Made by a program: the position numbers and the translations under genes
Source: Pseudomonas sp. M47T1
GTDB taxonomy: Bacteria > Pseudomonadota > Gammaproteobacteria > Pseudomonadales > Pseudomonadaceae
Length of the DNA: 64,000 bases
NCBI RefSeq assembly: GCF_000263855.1
Contig: NZ_AJWX01000007.1
Coordinates: 1 to 64,000, forward strand
Direction: 5' to 3'
Notes under the pieces: model-generated
Seen by the model: only the letters and a program-made list of their open reading frames with translations
Told to the model about the DNA's origin: nothing
Databases searched by the model: none
Part shown: one piece after another, positions 25,638 to 33,977 of the stretch
How the letters are laid out: each line of letters starts with the position of its first letter
How positions within the stretch are numbered: position 1 is the stretch's first letter

Positions 25638-25697
25638 ACCATAAACCAGCACAGAGGCAGATTCAATATATGAATTATCATCCCTATATATGAGATA
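25638..25697 (-). promoter_or_regulatory. promoter and candidate operator of the MFS/hydroxyacid dehydrogenase operon
   Basis: On the minus strand: -35 TTGAAT (25661-25666), 17-bp spacer, -10 TATGGT (25638-25643), giving a leader of about 47 bases. ATATATGA occurs at 25666-25673 and 25686-25693, exactly 20 bp (two helical turns) apart, each within an AT-rich stretch. One overlaps the -35 edge and the other lies upstream, so the pair could bind a regulator. No regulator gene is adjacent. Confidence 0.5.
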
Positions 25698-25754
25698 TAC
25701 GCTGAAACGATATAGCCGCAGCCTGGCGGCAGCGGCTACGGATGCGGGTACGGG

Positions 25755-27125
25755 TTACGTGAGGAAATGCCACAACAGCAGCGTGCCCACCAGGCCCACC
25801 ACCGAGACAATAGTCTGCAGTACCGACCACACCCAGATAGTCTGCTTCAGTTGCAGGCCGAAGTACTCGCGCACCATCCAGAAGCCCGCGTCGTTGACGT
25901 GGCAGAAGAACACCGAGCCGGCGCCGATAGCCAGGGCTACCAGCGAACTCTGGGTGGCGGCGAGGCCCGCCATCATTGGCGCCAGAATACCTGCGGTAGT
26001 GGTGGTGGCCACGGTGGCTGAACCCGTGGCCTGGCGCAGCGCCACGGCAATCAGCCAGGCCAGCAACAGGTAGGGCATGTGCGCGCCTTCGGCGGCCTTG
26101 CTGATGGTCTGGCTGACGCCAGCGTCCAACAAGGTCTGCTTCAGGCCGCCACCGGCCCCGATGGTCAGCAACAGCACGGCGATCGGCGCCAGGGCCTTGC
26201 GCAAGGTATTGCCCACCTGTTCGCGCGGCAGGCCGTTGGCCCAGCCCAGGCACACCACGGCGGCCAGCACCGCCAGGCCTAGGGCGATCAAGGGCTCACC
26301 GAGGAACTTGAGGGTCACGGCCAACGTGGTCTCAGGCGCCAGGGCCACCTTGGCCAACGTGCTGCCCAGCATCAACAGCACCGGCAACAGGATGATCAGC
26401 AACGAGATGGCAAAACCGGGCTGGCGCTGCCCCTGGGGCTTGGCGCTGAACAGCGCGCCCAATTCGGCGGGCTCCTGCACGTCCATGCGCCGCGACAACC
26501 AGTTGCCGTACAGCGGGCCGGCGAGGATTACCGCCGGCACGGCGATGGTGAAGCCCAGCAGCATGGTCAGGCCCAGGTCCGCGTGCAAGGCGCTTACTGC
26601 AATCAACGGCCCCGGGTGCGGCGGCATCAACGCGTGCAAGGTAGTCATGCCGGCCAGGGCCGGAATGGCGATTTTCAGCAGGGGCTGATTGGACTGGCGC
26701 GCCATGACGAAGATGATAGGCACCATCATCACCAGGCCCACCTCGAAGAACAGCGGCAAGCCAATCACCAGCGCCACCAGGGCCATCACCCACGGCAGGC
26801 TGCGGCCCTTGCCCAGCCCGAGCAAGGTGCTGGCAATGCGGTCGGCGGCGCCGGACTCGGCCATCAGCGCGCCCAGCATGGAGCCCAGGGCAATGATGAT
26901 GCCCGCCTCGCCCAGAATGCCCCCTGCCCCTTTGCTGAAGGCCTTGGCCACTTCTTCAGGCGCCAAGCCTGCGCCCACGCCGGCGATGAAGGTACCGACC
27001 AGAATCGACAGGAACGGCGGCAGTTTGGTCGCGCTGATCAGCACAATGATGGTGGCGATGGCCACCAGGCAACAGAGGATGAGGCGGGTGTCGTGGGCAA
27101 GCCAGGCGAGGTTGGTCGGGTCCAC
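25755..27125 (-). CDS. GntP-family gluconate/organic acid permease
   Basis: A 456-residue membrane protein with many hydrophobic helices. GMTTLHALMPPHPGPLIAVSALHADLG is the GntP signature, and RQATGSATVATTTTAGI lies near the C-terminus. It imports gluconate or a related acid with protons. The GTG at 27125 is preferred because AAGGAG lies six bases before it (27132-27137); the ATG at 27170 has no comparable site. It is followed by a separate promoter for the MFS operon, so it is probably its own transcript. The gluconate dehydrogenase operon lies 12 kb away. Confidence 0.8.
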   Translation of the reverse strand: MDPTNLAWLAHDTRLILCCLVAIATIIVLISATKLPPFLSILVGTFIAGVGAGLAPEEVAKAFSKGAGGILGEAGIIIALGSMLGALMAESGAADRIASTLLGLGKGRSLPWVMALVALVIGLPLFFEVGLVMMVPIIFVMARQSNQPLLKIAIPALAGMTTLHALMPPHPGPLIAVSALHADLGLTMLLGFTIAVPAVILAGPLYGNWLSRRMDVQEPAELGALFSAKPQGQRQPGFAISLLIILLPVLLMLGSTLAKVALAPETTLAVTLKFLGEPLIALGLAVLAAVVCLGWANGLPREQVGNTLRKALAPIAVLLLTIGAGGGLKQTLLDAGVSQTISKAAEGAHMPYLLLAWLIAVALRQATGSATVATTTTAGILAPMMAGLAATQSSLVALAIGAGSVFFCHVNDAGFWMVREYFGLQLKQTIWVWSVLQTIVSVVGLVGTLLLWHFLT

Positions 27126-27247
27126 CAGGAACTCCTTATTCTTGGAAAATGCTGCAACATGCTGTTGCAATTCGCCCGCAAGAATACCACCGTTCCCCCG
27201 CAGCAGCGCCCGGCAGGCCGCGTTGCTGCCACTGCGTGATGCCTAGC

Positions 27248-27347
27248 GTAGGAGCCGACGCCAGCCATAGGGGATGCAGCGCGCCCGCGATCGACATGAC
27301 CACGCCGAGGTCCTGCGCAATGGTTCGCGGCCACGGGCCGCTCCTAC
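27248..27347. repeat. REP-type palindrome
   Basis: GTAGGAGC (27248-27255) and GCTCCTAC (27340-27347) are terminal inverted arms; a second hairpin GCGGCC-ACG-GGCCGC lies next to the right arm. It occupies the gap between the GntP and TauE genes. Confidence 0.65.
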
Positions 27348-27374
27348 AGGGGGGCATGCAGGTGCGGCGCATGA

Positions 27375-28175
27375 TCAGGCCAGGGATATGGCCAGGTAGG
27401 CTGCCACCACCACGCACAACCCCGCAAACCCCACCTGCAGCACCCGCGCCGGCACCTTCGGCGACAGCGCCCGCCCCGCCACCATCCCCGCCACGCTGGC
27501 AGCGATGAACATTGCGCCGTCCAGCGGGATGCGCACACCGGCATGCAGCGCGCCCACCACCGCCATGCCCGACACCAGGGCAATCACCATCAACGAGGTG
27601 GCAATGATGCCGTGCACGCGGATGTCGGTCAGTTGCCGAAACGCCGGCACCAGCAGGAAGCCGCCGCCCACGCCCAGCAACCCGGTGAGGAAGCCGCAGC
27701 AAGAACCCACCACCGACAGGGTGATGCTGCACCGCAGCGTCCAGTTCAAGCGCCCGGTGCGGTCGTTGAGCATGCAGTTCTTTTGCTCCCAGCCATGGTC
27801 GATGCCAGAGCCTGCACACGTGGCTTCGCGCGACTGGCTGAACATGCGCCAGGCCACGATCAACAGCACGCCACAGAACAACGCCACCAGCAAATGCTCG
27901 GGCAAGCGGTGCGCCATTAATAGCCCCAAGGGCGTGAACAGCGTGCCCAGGCCGGCCATCAACAACGCCGCGCGCCAGCGCACGATGCCCTTGCGCAGGC
28001 CGTCAATGGCGCCCACGGCTGCGGCCGCACCCACCGCCAGCAACGCCACCGGCGCCGCCTGGGTCATGGGCCAGCCCAGGCCGATCACCAGCGCCGGCAC
28101 TGCAAGAATGCCCCCGCCGGCGCCGGTGAGCCCCAGCACAACCCCGATCACGCCACCCAATATCAGCGCCAGCAT
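27375..28175 (-). CDS. TauE/SafE-family sulfite/organosulfur exporter
   Basis: A 266-residue membrane protein made of two repeats, each with a glycine-rich turn: GVVLGLTGAGGGILAVPAL near the start and CGFLTGLLGVGGGFLLVPAF in the middle. The family exports sulfite, sulfoacetate or related anions. It is third in the ArsR-SQR-TauE operon, 11 bases after SQR, with AGGAGG seven bases before its ATG. In such modules it removes sulfite produced from persulfide oxidation. Confidence 0.85.
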   Translation of the reverse strand: MLALILGGVIGVVLGLTGAGGGILAVPALVIGLGWPMTQAAPVALLAVGAAAAVGAIDGLRKGIVRWRAALLMAGLGTLFTPLGLLMAHRLPEHLLVALFCGVLLIVAWRMFSQSREATCAGSGIDHGWEQKNCMLNDRTGRLNWTLRCSITLSVVGSCCGFLTGLLGVGGGFLLVPAFRQLTDIRVHGIIATSLMVIALVSGMAVVGALHAGVRIPLDGAMFIAASVAGMVAGRALSPKVPARVLQVGFAGLCVVVAAYLAISLA

Positions 28176-28186
28176 GCCCCGCCCTC

Positions 28187-29440
28187 CTATTCAGTGGCCG
28201 AGCAGCGGGTCAGCCATTCACGGCCCTTGAGCATGCCGTTCCAGTAGAACCAGGGCAGGAAGCTCGCCTTCAGCCACCAGGCCGAACGCCGCGCCACGGT
28301 GGAGTCCAGGGGGAAGCTGGGCAGCAACTTGCCGCCATAGCCGAACTCGGCCAGCACCACGCGGCCCTTTTCCACCGTCAGCGGGCAGGAACCGTAGCCG
28401 TCGTAGCGCAGCGGCAGGGCCTGTCCGGCGCGCAGGGCCAGGAGGTTTTCAGCCACCACCACGACCTGCTTGCGCACTGCCGCAGCGGTCTTGGCGTTGC
28501 TGGTAGAGCACACATCGCCCAAGCCGAACACCGTGTCGTGACGCACGTGCTGCAAGGTACCCGGGTCCACTTCGCACCAGCCGCCCTCGTTGGCCAGCGA
28601 GCTGTTGCGCACGCAATCCGGCGCCACTTGCGGCGGCACCACGTGCAGCAGGTCGAAGCCCTTGGCCCGGCGAATCAGCGTGCCGTTGGCATCCAGGCTT
28701 TCAAACCAGGCGGTTTTCGCCGGGCCGTCGACCTTCACCAGTTGCGAACCGAAAGCCAGGCGCGCGCGGTACTTGTCGATGTACTTCATCAGTGCCGGCA
28801 CGTAAGCGGCCACCCCGAACAGCGCCGGGCCGGCCAGGTTGAACTCCACGTCCACGTGCTTGAGCACGCCCTGGCGCAGCCAGTGGTCGCAGGATAGATA
28901 CAGGGCCTTCTGCGGAGCACCGGCGCATTTGATCGGCATGCCCGGCTGGGTGAAGATGGCCTTGCCCTTGCGCAGGTTCTGCACCAGTTGCCAGGTGTAG
29001 GGCGCCAGGTCGACGCGGTAGTTGGAGGTCACGCCGTGCTGGCCCAAGCTCTGTTCCAGGCCTTCGATTTTCTCCCAGGCCAGGCGCAGGCCGGGGCAGA
29101 CGATCAGGTGCTGGTAAACCAATTGCCGGCCGTCGTCCAGGGTCACCTGGCGGTGTTCGGCATCAATGCCCTGCACCGCCGCCTGAATCCAGTTCACGCC
29201 CTTGGGCACTATTTGGGCCATGGGCCGCGCGGTCTTGCCCACGGCGTAGGCGCCGCCGCCCACCAGGGTCCAGGCGGGTTGGTAGTAGTGGGTTTGAGCG
29301 GGCTCCACCAAGGTGATGGCAAGGCCCGGCTGACGCTTGAGCAGGCTGGCGATCAGGCCGATACCGGCGGCACCCCCGCCGATGATCAGGATGTCCGCGT
29401 TGCTGGCGGTCGCACCCTGTTGCTGCGCATTCTCTTGCAT
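28187..29440 (-). CDS. sulfide:quinone oxidoreductase-like flavoprotein
   Basis: A 417-residue FAD enzyme with ILIIGGGAAGIGLIASLL at the N-terminus, a second nucleotide segment, and the SQR cysteines in IKCAGAPQKALYL and GYGSCPLTVEKG, plus HLIVCPGL. These are the positions that form the polysulfide bridge in SQR. It would oxidise sulfide to persulfide and pass electrons to quinone, attached to the inner membrane by its amphipathic C-terminus (WWLKASFLPWFYWNGMLKG). It starts 12 bases after the ArsR stop; a GTG three codons earlier is an alternative start. Confidence 0.85.
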   Translation of the reverse strand: MQENAQQQGATASNADILIIGGGAAGIGLIASLLKRQPGLAITLVEPAQTHYYQPAWTLVGGGAYAVGKTARPMAQIVPKGVNWIQAAVQGIDAEHRQVTLDDGRQLVYQHLIVCPGLRLAWEKIEGLEQSLGQHGVTSNYRVDLAPYTWQLVQNLRKGKAIFTQPGMPIKCAGAPQKALYLSCDHWLRQGVLKHVDVEFNLAGPALFGVAAYVPALMKYIDKYRARLAFGSQLVKVDGPAKTAWFESLDANGTLIRRAKGFDLLHVVPPQVAPDCVRNSSLANEGGWCEVDPGTLQHVRHDTVFGLGDVCSTSNAKTAAAVRKQVVVVAENLLALRAGQALPLRYDGYGSCPLTVEKGRVVLAEFGYGGKLLPSFPLDSTVARRSAWWLKASFLPWFYWNGMLKGREWLTRCSATE

Positions 29441-29452
29441 GCCGTCCACACT

Positions 29453-29806
29453 TTATTGAGGTAAGGAAGTTGATCCCAGGCTCGCCAACACCGTGCCGCA
29501 GTACAGGCCCGACAAGGTCTTCATCACCTGTATCACTTCGTGGCTGGCCAGCCCGTAGTAGATGTATTTGCCTTCGCGGCGGGTAACCACAAGGCCCTCG
29601 TCGCGCAGCACGCCCAGTTGCTGCGACAAGGTAGGCTGGCGCACACCGGTGCCGGCTTCCAGTTCGCCGACGTTGCGCTCGCCTTGGGTCAATTGGCAGA
29701 GAATCAACAGCCGATCTTCGTTGGCCAGCGCTTTGAGCAGCGCGCAGGCCTTGGAAGCACTGGCGCGCAGGCGCACGACGTCGTCGGTGGTCAGGCAGGT
29801 TTGCAT
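29453..29806 (-). CDS. ArsR-family repressor of the BigR/SqrR persulfide-sensing type
   Basis: A 117-residue winged-helix repressor (VGELEAGTGVRQPTLSQQLGVLRDEGLV). Cys37 in LLILCQL and Cys103 in GLYCGTV are 66 residues apart, the same spacing as the two cysteines of BigR/SqrR that form a tetrasulfide bridge with persulfides. Two further cysteines (4, 21) are present. First gene of the operon with SQR and TauE, divergent from the MBL-fold dioxygenase, which is the expected regulon. Loss of DNA binding upon persulfide exposure is inferred from the family. Confidence 0.85.
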   Translation of the reverse strand: MQTCLTTDDVVRLRASASKACALLKALANEDRLLILCQLTQGERNVGELEAGTGVRQPTLSQQLGVLRDEGLVVTRREGKYIYYGLASHEVIQVMKTLSGLYCGTVLASLGSTSLPQ

Positions 29807-29842
29807 GGGCAGGGGTCGCTCTCGATCACTTTCTATGATTAC

Positions 29843-29871
29843 ATTATGTTTAAATATAGATTATCAGACAA
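29843..29871 (-). promoter_or_regulatory. promoter with palindromic spacer between the BigR-like gene and the dioxygenase gene
   Basis: Minus strand: -35 TTGTCT (29866-29871), 17-bp spacer, -10 CATAAT (29843-29848). The spacer begins with TTTAAA (29849-29854), the centre of the imperfect dyad ATGTTTAAATAT. A repressor bound there would block the operon and could also affect the divergent gene, which begins at 29890. Confidence 0.5.
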
Positions 29872-29889
29872 TAGAGTGTGGAGGTTTTC

Positions 29890-30753
29890 ATGACGCCACG
29901 GATCCAGCCGTTTTTCGACAGCGGCTCCTCGACCTTCAGCTACGTGGTGTACGAGGCGCCAGGCAGCGCCTGCGCGATCATCGACTCGGTGCTCGATTAC
30001 GACCACAAGTCCGGGCGTACCGGCACCACGTTCGCCGACGAGATCGTCGCGTTCGTCAACGCCAACCACCTCAGCGTGCGCTGGTTGCTGGAAACCCACG
30101 CCCATGCCGATCACCTGTCCGCCGCGCCCTACTTGCGCAGCCTGCTGGGCGGCAAGATCGCCATCGGCGAGGGCATCCGCCAGGTGCAGAAGGTATTCAA
30201 GACGGTGTTCAACCTGGAGCCAGGCTTTCGCCTGGACGGCTCGCAGTTCGATCGCCTGCTGGCCGCGGATGAGACCTTCAGCATTGGCAACCTGGCCGTG
30301 CGCGCCCTGCACGTACCCGGCCACACCCCGGCCGACATGGCCTTCCAGATCGGCGAGCATGACCTGTTCGTGGGCGATACGTTGTTCATGCCCGACGTGG
30401 GCACCGCCCGTTGCGACTTCCCCGGCGGCGATGCCGAGCAGTTGTACCGCTCCATCCACACACTGCTGGCCTTGCCGGCCGACACCCGCCTGCACCTGTG
30501 CCACGACTACCCGCCCGAAGGCCGTGAGGCCCAATCGCAGACCACCGTGGCCGCCCAACGCCAGGCTAATATCCACGTGCGCGACGGCATCGACATGGCC
30601 GCATTCGTGGCCATGCGCACCGCCCGCGACGCCACCTTGCCCATGCCCGTGCTGCTGATGCCGGCGGTGCAGGTGAACATTCGCGCAGGCCAGTTGCCCC
30701 CCGCTGAAGACAACGGCGTGCGCTACCTGAAGATCCCGCTCGACAGGTTGTAA
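29890..30753 (+). CDS. MBL-fold metallohydrolase, persulfide dioxygenase-like (Blh type)
   Basis: A 287-residue metallo-beta-lactamase-fold protein with the metal motif THAHADH, further ligands in VPGHTP and VGDTLF and a late His in HLCHDYPP. Beside a BigR-like regulator and SQR it is most likely a Blh-type persulfide dioxygenase turning glutathione persulfide into sulfite. GGAGG lies five bases before the ATG; a GTG four codons earlier is part of that site. The products fit the TauE exporter on the other arm. Confidence 0.85.
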   Translation: MTPRIQPFFDSGSSTFSYVVYEAPGSACAIIDSVLDYDHKSGRTGTTFADEIVAFVNANHLSVRWLLETHAHADHLSAAPYLRSLLGGKIAIGEGIRQVQKVFKTVFNLEPGFRLDGSQFDRLLAADETFSIGNLAVRALHVPGHTPADMAFQIGEHDLFVGDTLFMPDVGTARCDFPGGDAEQLYRSIHTLLALPADTRLHLCHDYPPEGREAQSQTTVAAQRQANIHVRDGIDMAAFVAMRTARDATLPMPVLLMPAVQVNIRAGQLPPAEDNGVRYLKIPLDRL

Positions 30754-30803
30754 GGCAACGCGGTGGAACTCCTGCGCCCACCGCTTGCCCATTTCTGAAA
30801 GGT

Positions 30804-30820
30804 GCCGGTATTTCACCGGC
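30804..30820 (+). terminator. hairpin GCCGGT/ACCGGC
   Basis: Six-bp perfect stem with loop ATTTC, followed after a few bases by CTTTT. A weak terminator between the dioxygenase and the next gene; the T-run is displaced. Confidence 0.4.
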
Positions 30821-30842
30821 CTGGCTTTTCAGGAGCAAAGAC

Positions 30843-31949
30843 ATGCCCGATGCACACGGCAAGGTACGTTACGCGGTGGTCGCCGGCGGCTGGATTTCCC
30901 AGGGCGCATTCATGCCCGGTGTGGCCCAGACCGACAACTCGGTAATGACCGCCCTGGTCACCGGCGACCCCATCAAGGCCCGCGACCTGGCGGCCCAGTA
31001 CAACCTCAAGAGCTACGGCTACGAGGTATTCGACACCCTGCTGGCCAGCGGCGAGATTGATGCGGTGTACATCGCCACCCCCAACTTCCGCCACCGCGAG
31101 TTTGCGGTGCCGGCCCTGGAGGCCGGCATTCATGTGCTGCTGGAAAAACCCATGGCCACCAGCGAGCAAGACTGCCTGGCGATAAACGCTGCGGCCGAGC
31201 GCAGCAACGCGCTGCTGATGGTTGCCTACCGCCTGCATTGCGAGCCGGCCACAGTGGAGATGATCGGCAAGGTGCGCGCTGGCGCCATCGGCGAACCGCG
31301 GCTGTTCACCTCCACCTTCACCCAGCACACCAAGGAATCCAACCACCGCGCCCACTCCGGCTACTGGGCCGGCCCGGTGACCGACATGGGCCCCTACCCG
31401 CTCAACGCCGTGCGCAACCTGTTTGGTGAAGAGCCACTGGAAGTGTCCGCCGTGGGCATCCATACCCCGGGGCGGCATTTCGACAGCCATGACACGGTCA
31501 CCGTGACCCTCAAGTTCAGCCAGGAACGCCTGGCGCAGTTCATCGTCAGCTACAGCATGCCCGGCAGCCAGCGCTTCCAGTTGATCGGCAGCGAAGGCGA
31601 AATCGAGGCGTCGCCCTGCTTCGGCTTCGGCGAAGGCGTGGCCATCGGTTACCGGCTGATCAAGGACGGCGAGCCCCACGAACACCAGCACCCGGTGGTG
31701 GACCAGTTCGGCGGCGAGACGCAGTATTTTTCCGAGTGCATTCTCTCGGGCAAACAGCCCGAGCCGGACGGCGACGAAGCCTGGCGCGACGTGCGCGTGC
31801 TGGCCGCCATCGAGAAGGCCCTGGAAAGCGGCCAGCCGCAACGCCTGGAACCATTGGCACCGCGCGCCGGCATTCAGCCCGATCAGGCCCGGCAGCTGCC
31901 ACTGGCCAAGGTGCCGCCCTACGTCAACACTGCCGAACCCAACGATTGA
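30843..31949 (+). CDS. Gfo/Idh/MocA-family oxidoreductase
   Basis: A 368-residue NAD(P)-dependent oxidoreductase with a Rossmann N-terminus (VVAGGWISQGAF, a variant of GxGxxG), the catalytic EKP motif in VLLEKPMATS, and the C-terminal substrate domain. Typical substrates are sugars and inositols, or glucose-fructose-like pairs. GGAG eight bases before the ATG supports the start. It stands alone between the sulfide module and a membrane protein. Confidence 0.82.
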   Translation: MPDAHGKVRYAVVAGGWISQGAFMPGVAQTDNSVMTALVTGDPIKARDLAAQYNLKSYGYEVFDTLLASGEIDAVYIATPNFRHREFAVPALEAGIHVLLEKPMATSEQDCLAINAAAERSNALLMVAYRLHCEPATVEMIGKVRAGAIGEPRLFTSTFTQHTKESNHRAHSGYWAGPVTDMGPYPLNAVRNLFGEEPLEVSAVGIHTPGRHFDSHDTVTVTLKFSQERLAQFIVSYSMPGSQRFQLIGSEGEIEASPCFGFGEGVAIGYRLIKDGEPHEHQHPVVDQFGGETQYFSECILSGKQPEPDGDEAWRDVRVLAAIEKALESGQPQRLEPLAPRAGIQPDQARQLPLAKVPPYVNTAEPND

Positions 31950-32025
31950 GCCGGGGGCCTGACGCTTGAGCCGAATCATCACTTCACGTTTACCGGGGGC
32001 CCAGGACGACTGCGACAATGCGCAG

Positions 32026-32490
32026 ATGTTCGGCACCCCCAAGGACCGCCTGGACTTCTACCGACGCGAGATCCAGTACGAAACGGCCATCCTCTCCAAC
32101 CGCACCAACGCCTACCTGTCAGCCCAGTCGTTCCTGGTGATTGCCTACGCCTCGTCCATGGCCAACCTCAACCCCGAATGGGGCAAGGTGTTCACCCTGA
32201 TCGTGCCGCCCGTGCTGGCCCTGCTGGGCGTGCTGTGCTCGCTCAACGCCTGGCCCGGCATACGCGCCGCCTACGACATCATCGACCACTGGCACTTCAA
32301 GCAGAGCGGCCTGCTGCGCGACCTGCCCGCCATGGGCCTGGCCTATGACGACGAACCGTTGTTCAGCGAAATGGAATCCAGCCACAAGGGCTATCGCAAA
32401 TCGCTGATGTTCTCGATTCGCGCACCGTGGTTGTTTGCCGGGTTCTGGGTGGGGTTGGGAGCGTTCGCTTTGGCGATTCAGATGACCTAG
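32026..32490 (+). CDS. small membrane protein of unknown function
   Basis: About 154 residues from the ATG at 32026; the frame is also open from a TTG at 31966, and neither start has a clear ribosome-binding site. An acidic/basic N-terminal helix (PKDRLDFYRREIQYET) precedes three hydrophobic segments (YLSAQSFLVIAYASSM, TLIVPPVLALLGVL, WLFAGFWVGLGAFALAI). I do not assign a family. The stop codon TAG is part of the CTAG target duplication of the MITE that follows, so the element inserted without altering the protein. Confidence 0.65.
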   Translation: MFGTPKDRLDFYRREIQYETAILSNRTNAYLSAQSFLVIAYASSMANLNPEWGKVFTLIVPPVLALLGVLCSLNAWPGIRAAYDIIDHWHFKQSGLLRDLPAMGLAYDDEPLFSEMESSHKGYRKSLMFSIRAPWLFAGFWVGLGAFALAIQMT

Positions 32491-32651
32491 TCTCCTGTCT
32501 CCGAAATAAGCTGTTCACTTTGACGGCGTCTGTCGTTACCAGGCGGCGTGGCAACTCCTCGCCATAGCCCCGCCATGAGTCGTTGCCGCGCCTTGCCTGG
32601 CAACAACAGCCACTCGTCAAAAGAGAACGTATTTCGAAGACAGGACACTAG
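32487..32651. mobile_element. 157-bp MITE-like element with CTAG target duplication
   Basis: The element at 32491-32647 has 18-bp terminal inverted repeats (TCTCCTGTCTCCGAAATA at 32491-32508; the reverse complement of 32630-32647 differs at two positions). CTAG flanks it on both sides (32487-32490 and 32648-32651). The inverted similarity continues inward past TTTGACG and CCAGGC, so the whole is a long imperfect palindrome with no room for a transposase. A four-base YTAR duplication is typical of some IS5-type elements, a possible source of transposase in trans. Confidence 0.75.
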
Positions 32652-32729
32652 ATGAAACCACTCATGTAACAAAGAATTTCGGCGCGCCGACGAGGTCTAT
32701 CCAATACCTTCACCACGGATCCTACGGCC

Positions 32730-33131
32730 ATGAAATTCTCGTTGTTCTCCAATGCCCTGTCGAAAGCGGCGGGCAGTTCGCGCACGTTCATCATCGCCGT
32801 GTTGCTGATTGTCATCTGGGCGGCCACCGGGCCGATGTTTCACTATAACGACACCTGGCAGCTGATCATCAACACCTCGACCACCATCATCACCTTCCTG
32901 ATGGTATTCGTGATCCAGAATACCCAAAACCGCGACAATGATATGCTGCACATCAAGATCGACGAACTGCTGCGCGCCACCAAGGACGCACAGAACGCCG
33001 CCCTGGACCTGGAGGACCTGGATGCCAAGGAACTGACCACCATTCGCAAGCAGTACAAGTCCATGGGCACCGATAAGACTATTGAGGTGACGGAGTCGAC
33101 CACCACCCTGAAGGGAGACCCCGACGCCTGA
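32730..33131 (+). CDS. low-affinity iron permease family protein
   Basis: A 133-residue protein of the low-affinity iron permease family: two membrane helices (TFIIAVLLIVIWAATGPMF and LIINTSTTIITFLMVFVIQNTQNRD), with the QNTQNRD motif that marks the family, then a soluble helical tail. Proposed to allow iron uptake, although the bacterial members are little studied. The gene begins 82 bases after the MITE, so its promoter may lie in or near the element. Confidence 0.8.
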   Translation: MKFSLFSNALSKAAGSSRTFIIAVLLIVIWAATGPMFHYNDTWQLIINTSTTIITFLMVFVIQNTQNRDNDMLHIKIDELLRATKDAQNAALDLEDLDAKELTTIRKQYKSMGTDKTIEVTESTTTLKGDPDA

Positions 33132-33150
33132 ACGTTGAATGGTGTGACCT

Positions 33151-33177
33151 GTGGGAGCGGGCAGAGCCTGCGCCCAC
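33151..33177. repeat. REP hairpin
   Basis: GTGGGAGCGGGCAGAGCCTG followed by CGCCCAC: a REP palindrome between convergent genes, possibly ending both transcripts. Confidence 0.75.
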
Positions 33178-33188
33178 AAAAACGGTTG

Positions 33189-33521
33189 TCACCCCTGGCC
33201 GGTCATTTGCTCAAAGGCTTCTTCGATCAGGCTCACGGCGCCGGGGCGCACCAGGCGCGCCACTTCTTCGCCGTCGCGCAGGAACACCAGCGTCGGCCAC
33301 AGCTTCACCCGAAACGCCCGGCCCAGGGCGCGGCCGGGGCCGTCTTCGACTTTCAGGTGACGCACGGCCGGATATTGGCTGAACACCGTCGCCAGCAACG
33401 GCTGCGCTGCCTTGCAGTGGCCGCACCAACCGGTACCGAACTCGATCACGGTGGCGCCTGGCAGCTCGTCGACAGCGCGGCGGTCGGGGGCGTCTTCACT
33501 GTATTGGAGGGTCATGCTCAT
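33189..33521 (-). CDS. thioredoxin-family protein
   Basis: A 110-residue thioredoxin-like protein with active site WCGHC and the cis-Pro segment KLWPTLVFLRDGEE. No signal peptide, so a cytoplasmic disulfide reductase. GGGAG six bases before the first ATG supports the start. It follows the EthD-type gene by 16 bases on the same strand and is probably cotranscribed. Confidence 0.85.
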   Translation of the reverse strand: MSMTLQYSEDAPDRRAVDELPGATVIEFGTGWCGHCKAAQPLLATVFSQYPAVRHLKVEDGPGRALGRAFRVKLWPTLVFLRDGEEVARLVRPGAVSLIEEAFEQMTGQG

Positions 33522-33537
33522 GGGCGACTCCCTTGGG

Positions 33538-33855
33538 TCAGACCTCGATCAGTACTTCGCTGATCTGCACCACCGGCGTCAGGTCGGTGTAATTGGGGAT
33601 ATCGCCATTCAGTACCTCGGCATGGGGCACGAATGACGCGCCGAAGGTTTCCAGCGACTCGCAGTAGATATGACACTGCCCCAGGTAGGCCGGCGGCGTG
33701 CCAGGTGTAGCGCCGGACAGGCCCTTTTCCACGGTGTACTTCAGGCAGGCATCACCCATCAGCTCCTTGAGCAGGGTCATGTGCTTGTTCTGGTAGTAAT
33801 CGAAATCGAACCGTGCGCCTTCCTGGTAGGGGTACATCACGCTGACTTTGATCAT
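33538..33855 (-). CDS. EthD-family protein
   Basis: A 105-residue ferredoxin-like-fold protein of the EthD family (MIKVSVMYPYQEGARFDFDYYQNKHM at the start). EthD itself is needed for ether degradation by a P450 system, but most members are uncharacterised small dimers. AGGAG lies just before the ATG. First gene of a two-gene unit with the thioredoxin. Confidence 0.8.
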   Translation of the reverse strand: MIKVSVMYPYQEGARFDFDYYQNKHMTLLKELMGDACLKYTVEKGLSGATPGTPPAYLGQCHIYCESLETFGASFVPHAEVLNGDIPNYTDLTPVVQISEVLIEV

Positions 33856-33977
33856 GGCAGGTCTCCTTTACGATAATTGCGTTGCTCGATAGTAGCGCCA
33901 ATTCAACTAACCGGTCGCGGCAAAGTCACAGTTAATGACGGCTATTGCATTAATGTCCTGCGGGACCGTGGGGTTCA

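Noticed and set aside
32487..32672. Short minus-strand frame inside the MITE, as a possible transposase or small protein
   Set aside because: It spans the palindromic arms and the target duplication, has no transposase motif, and the element is too short to encode one.
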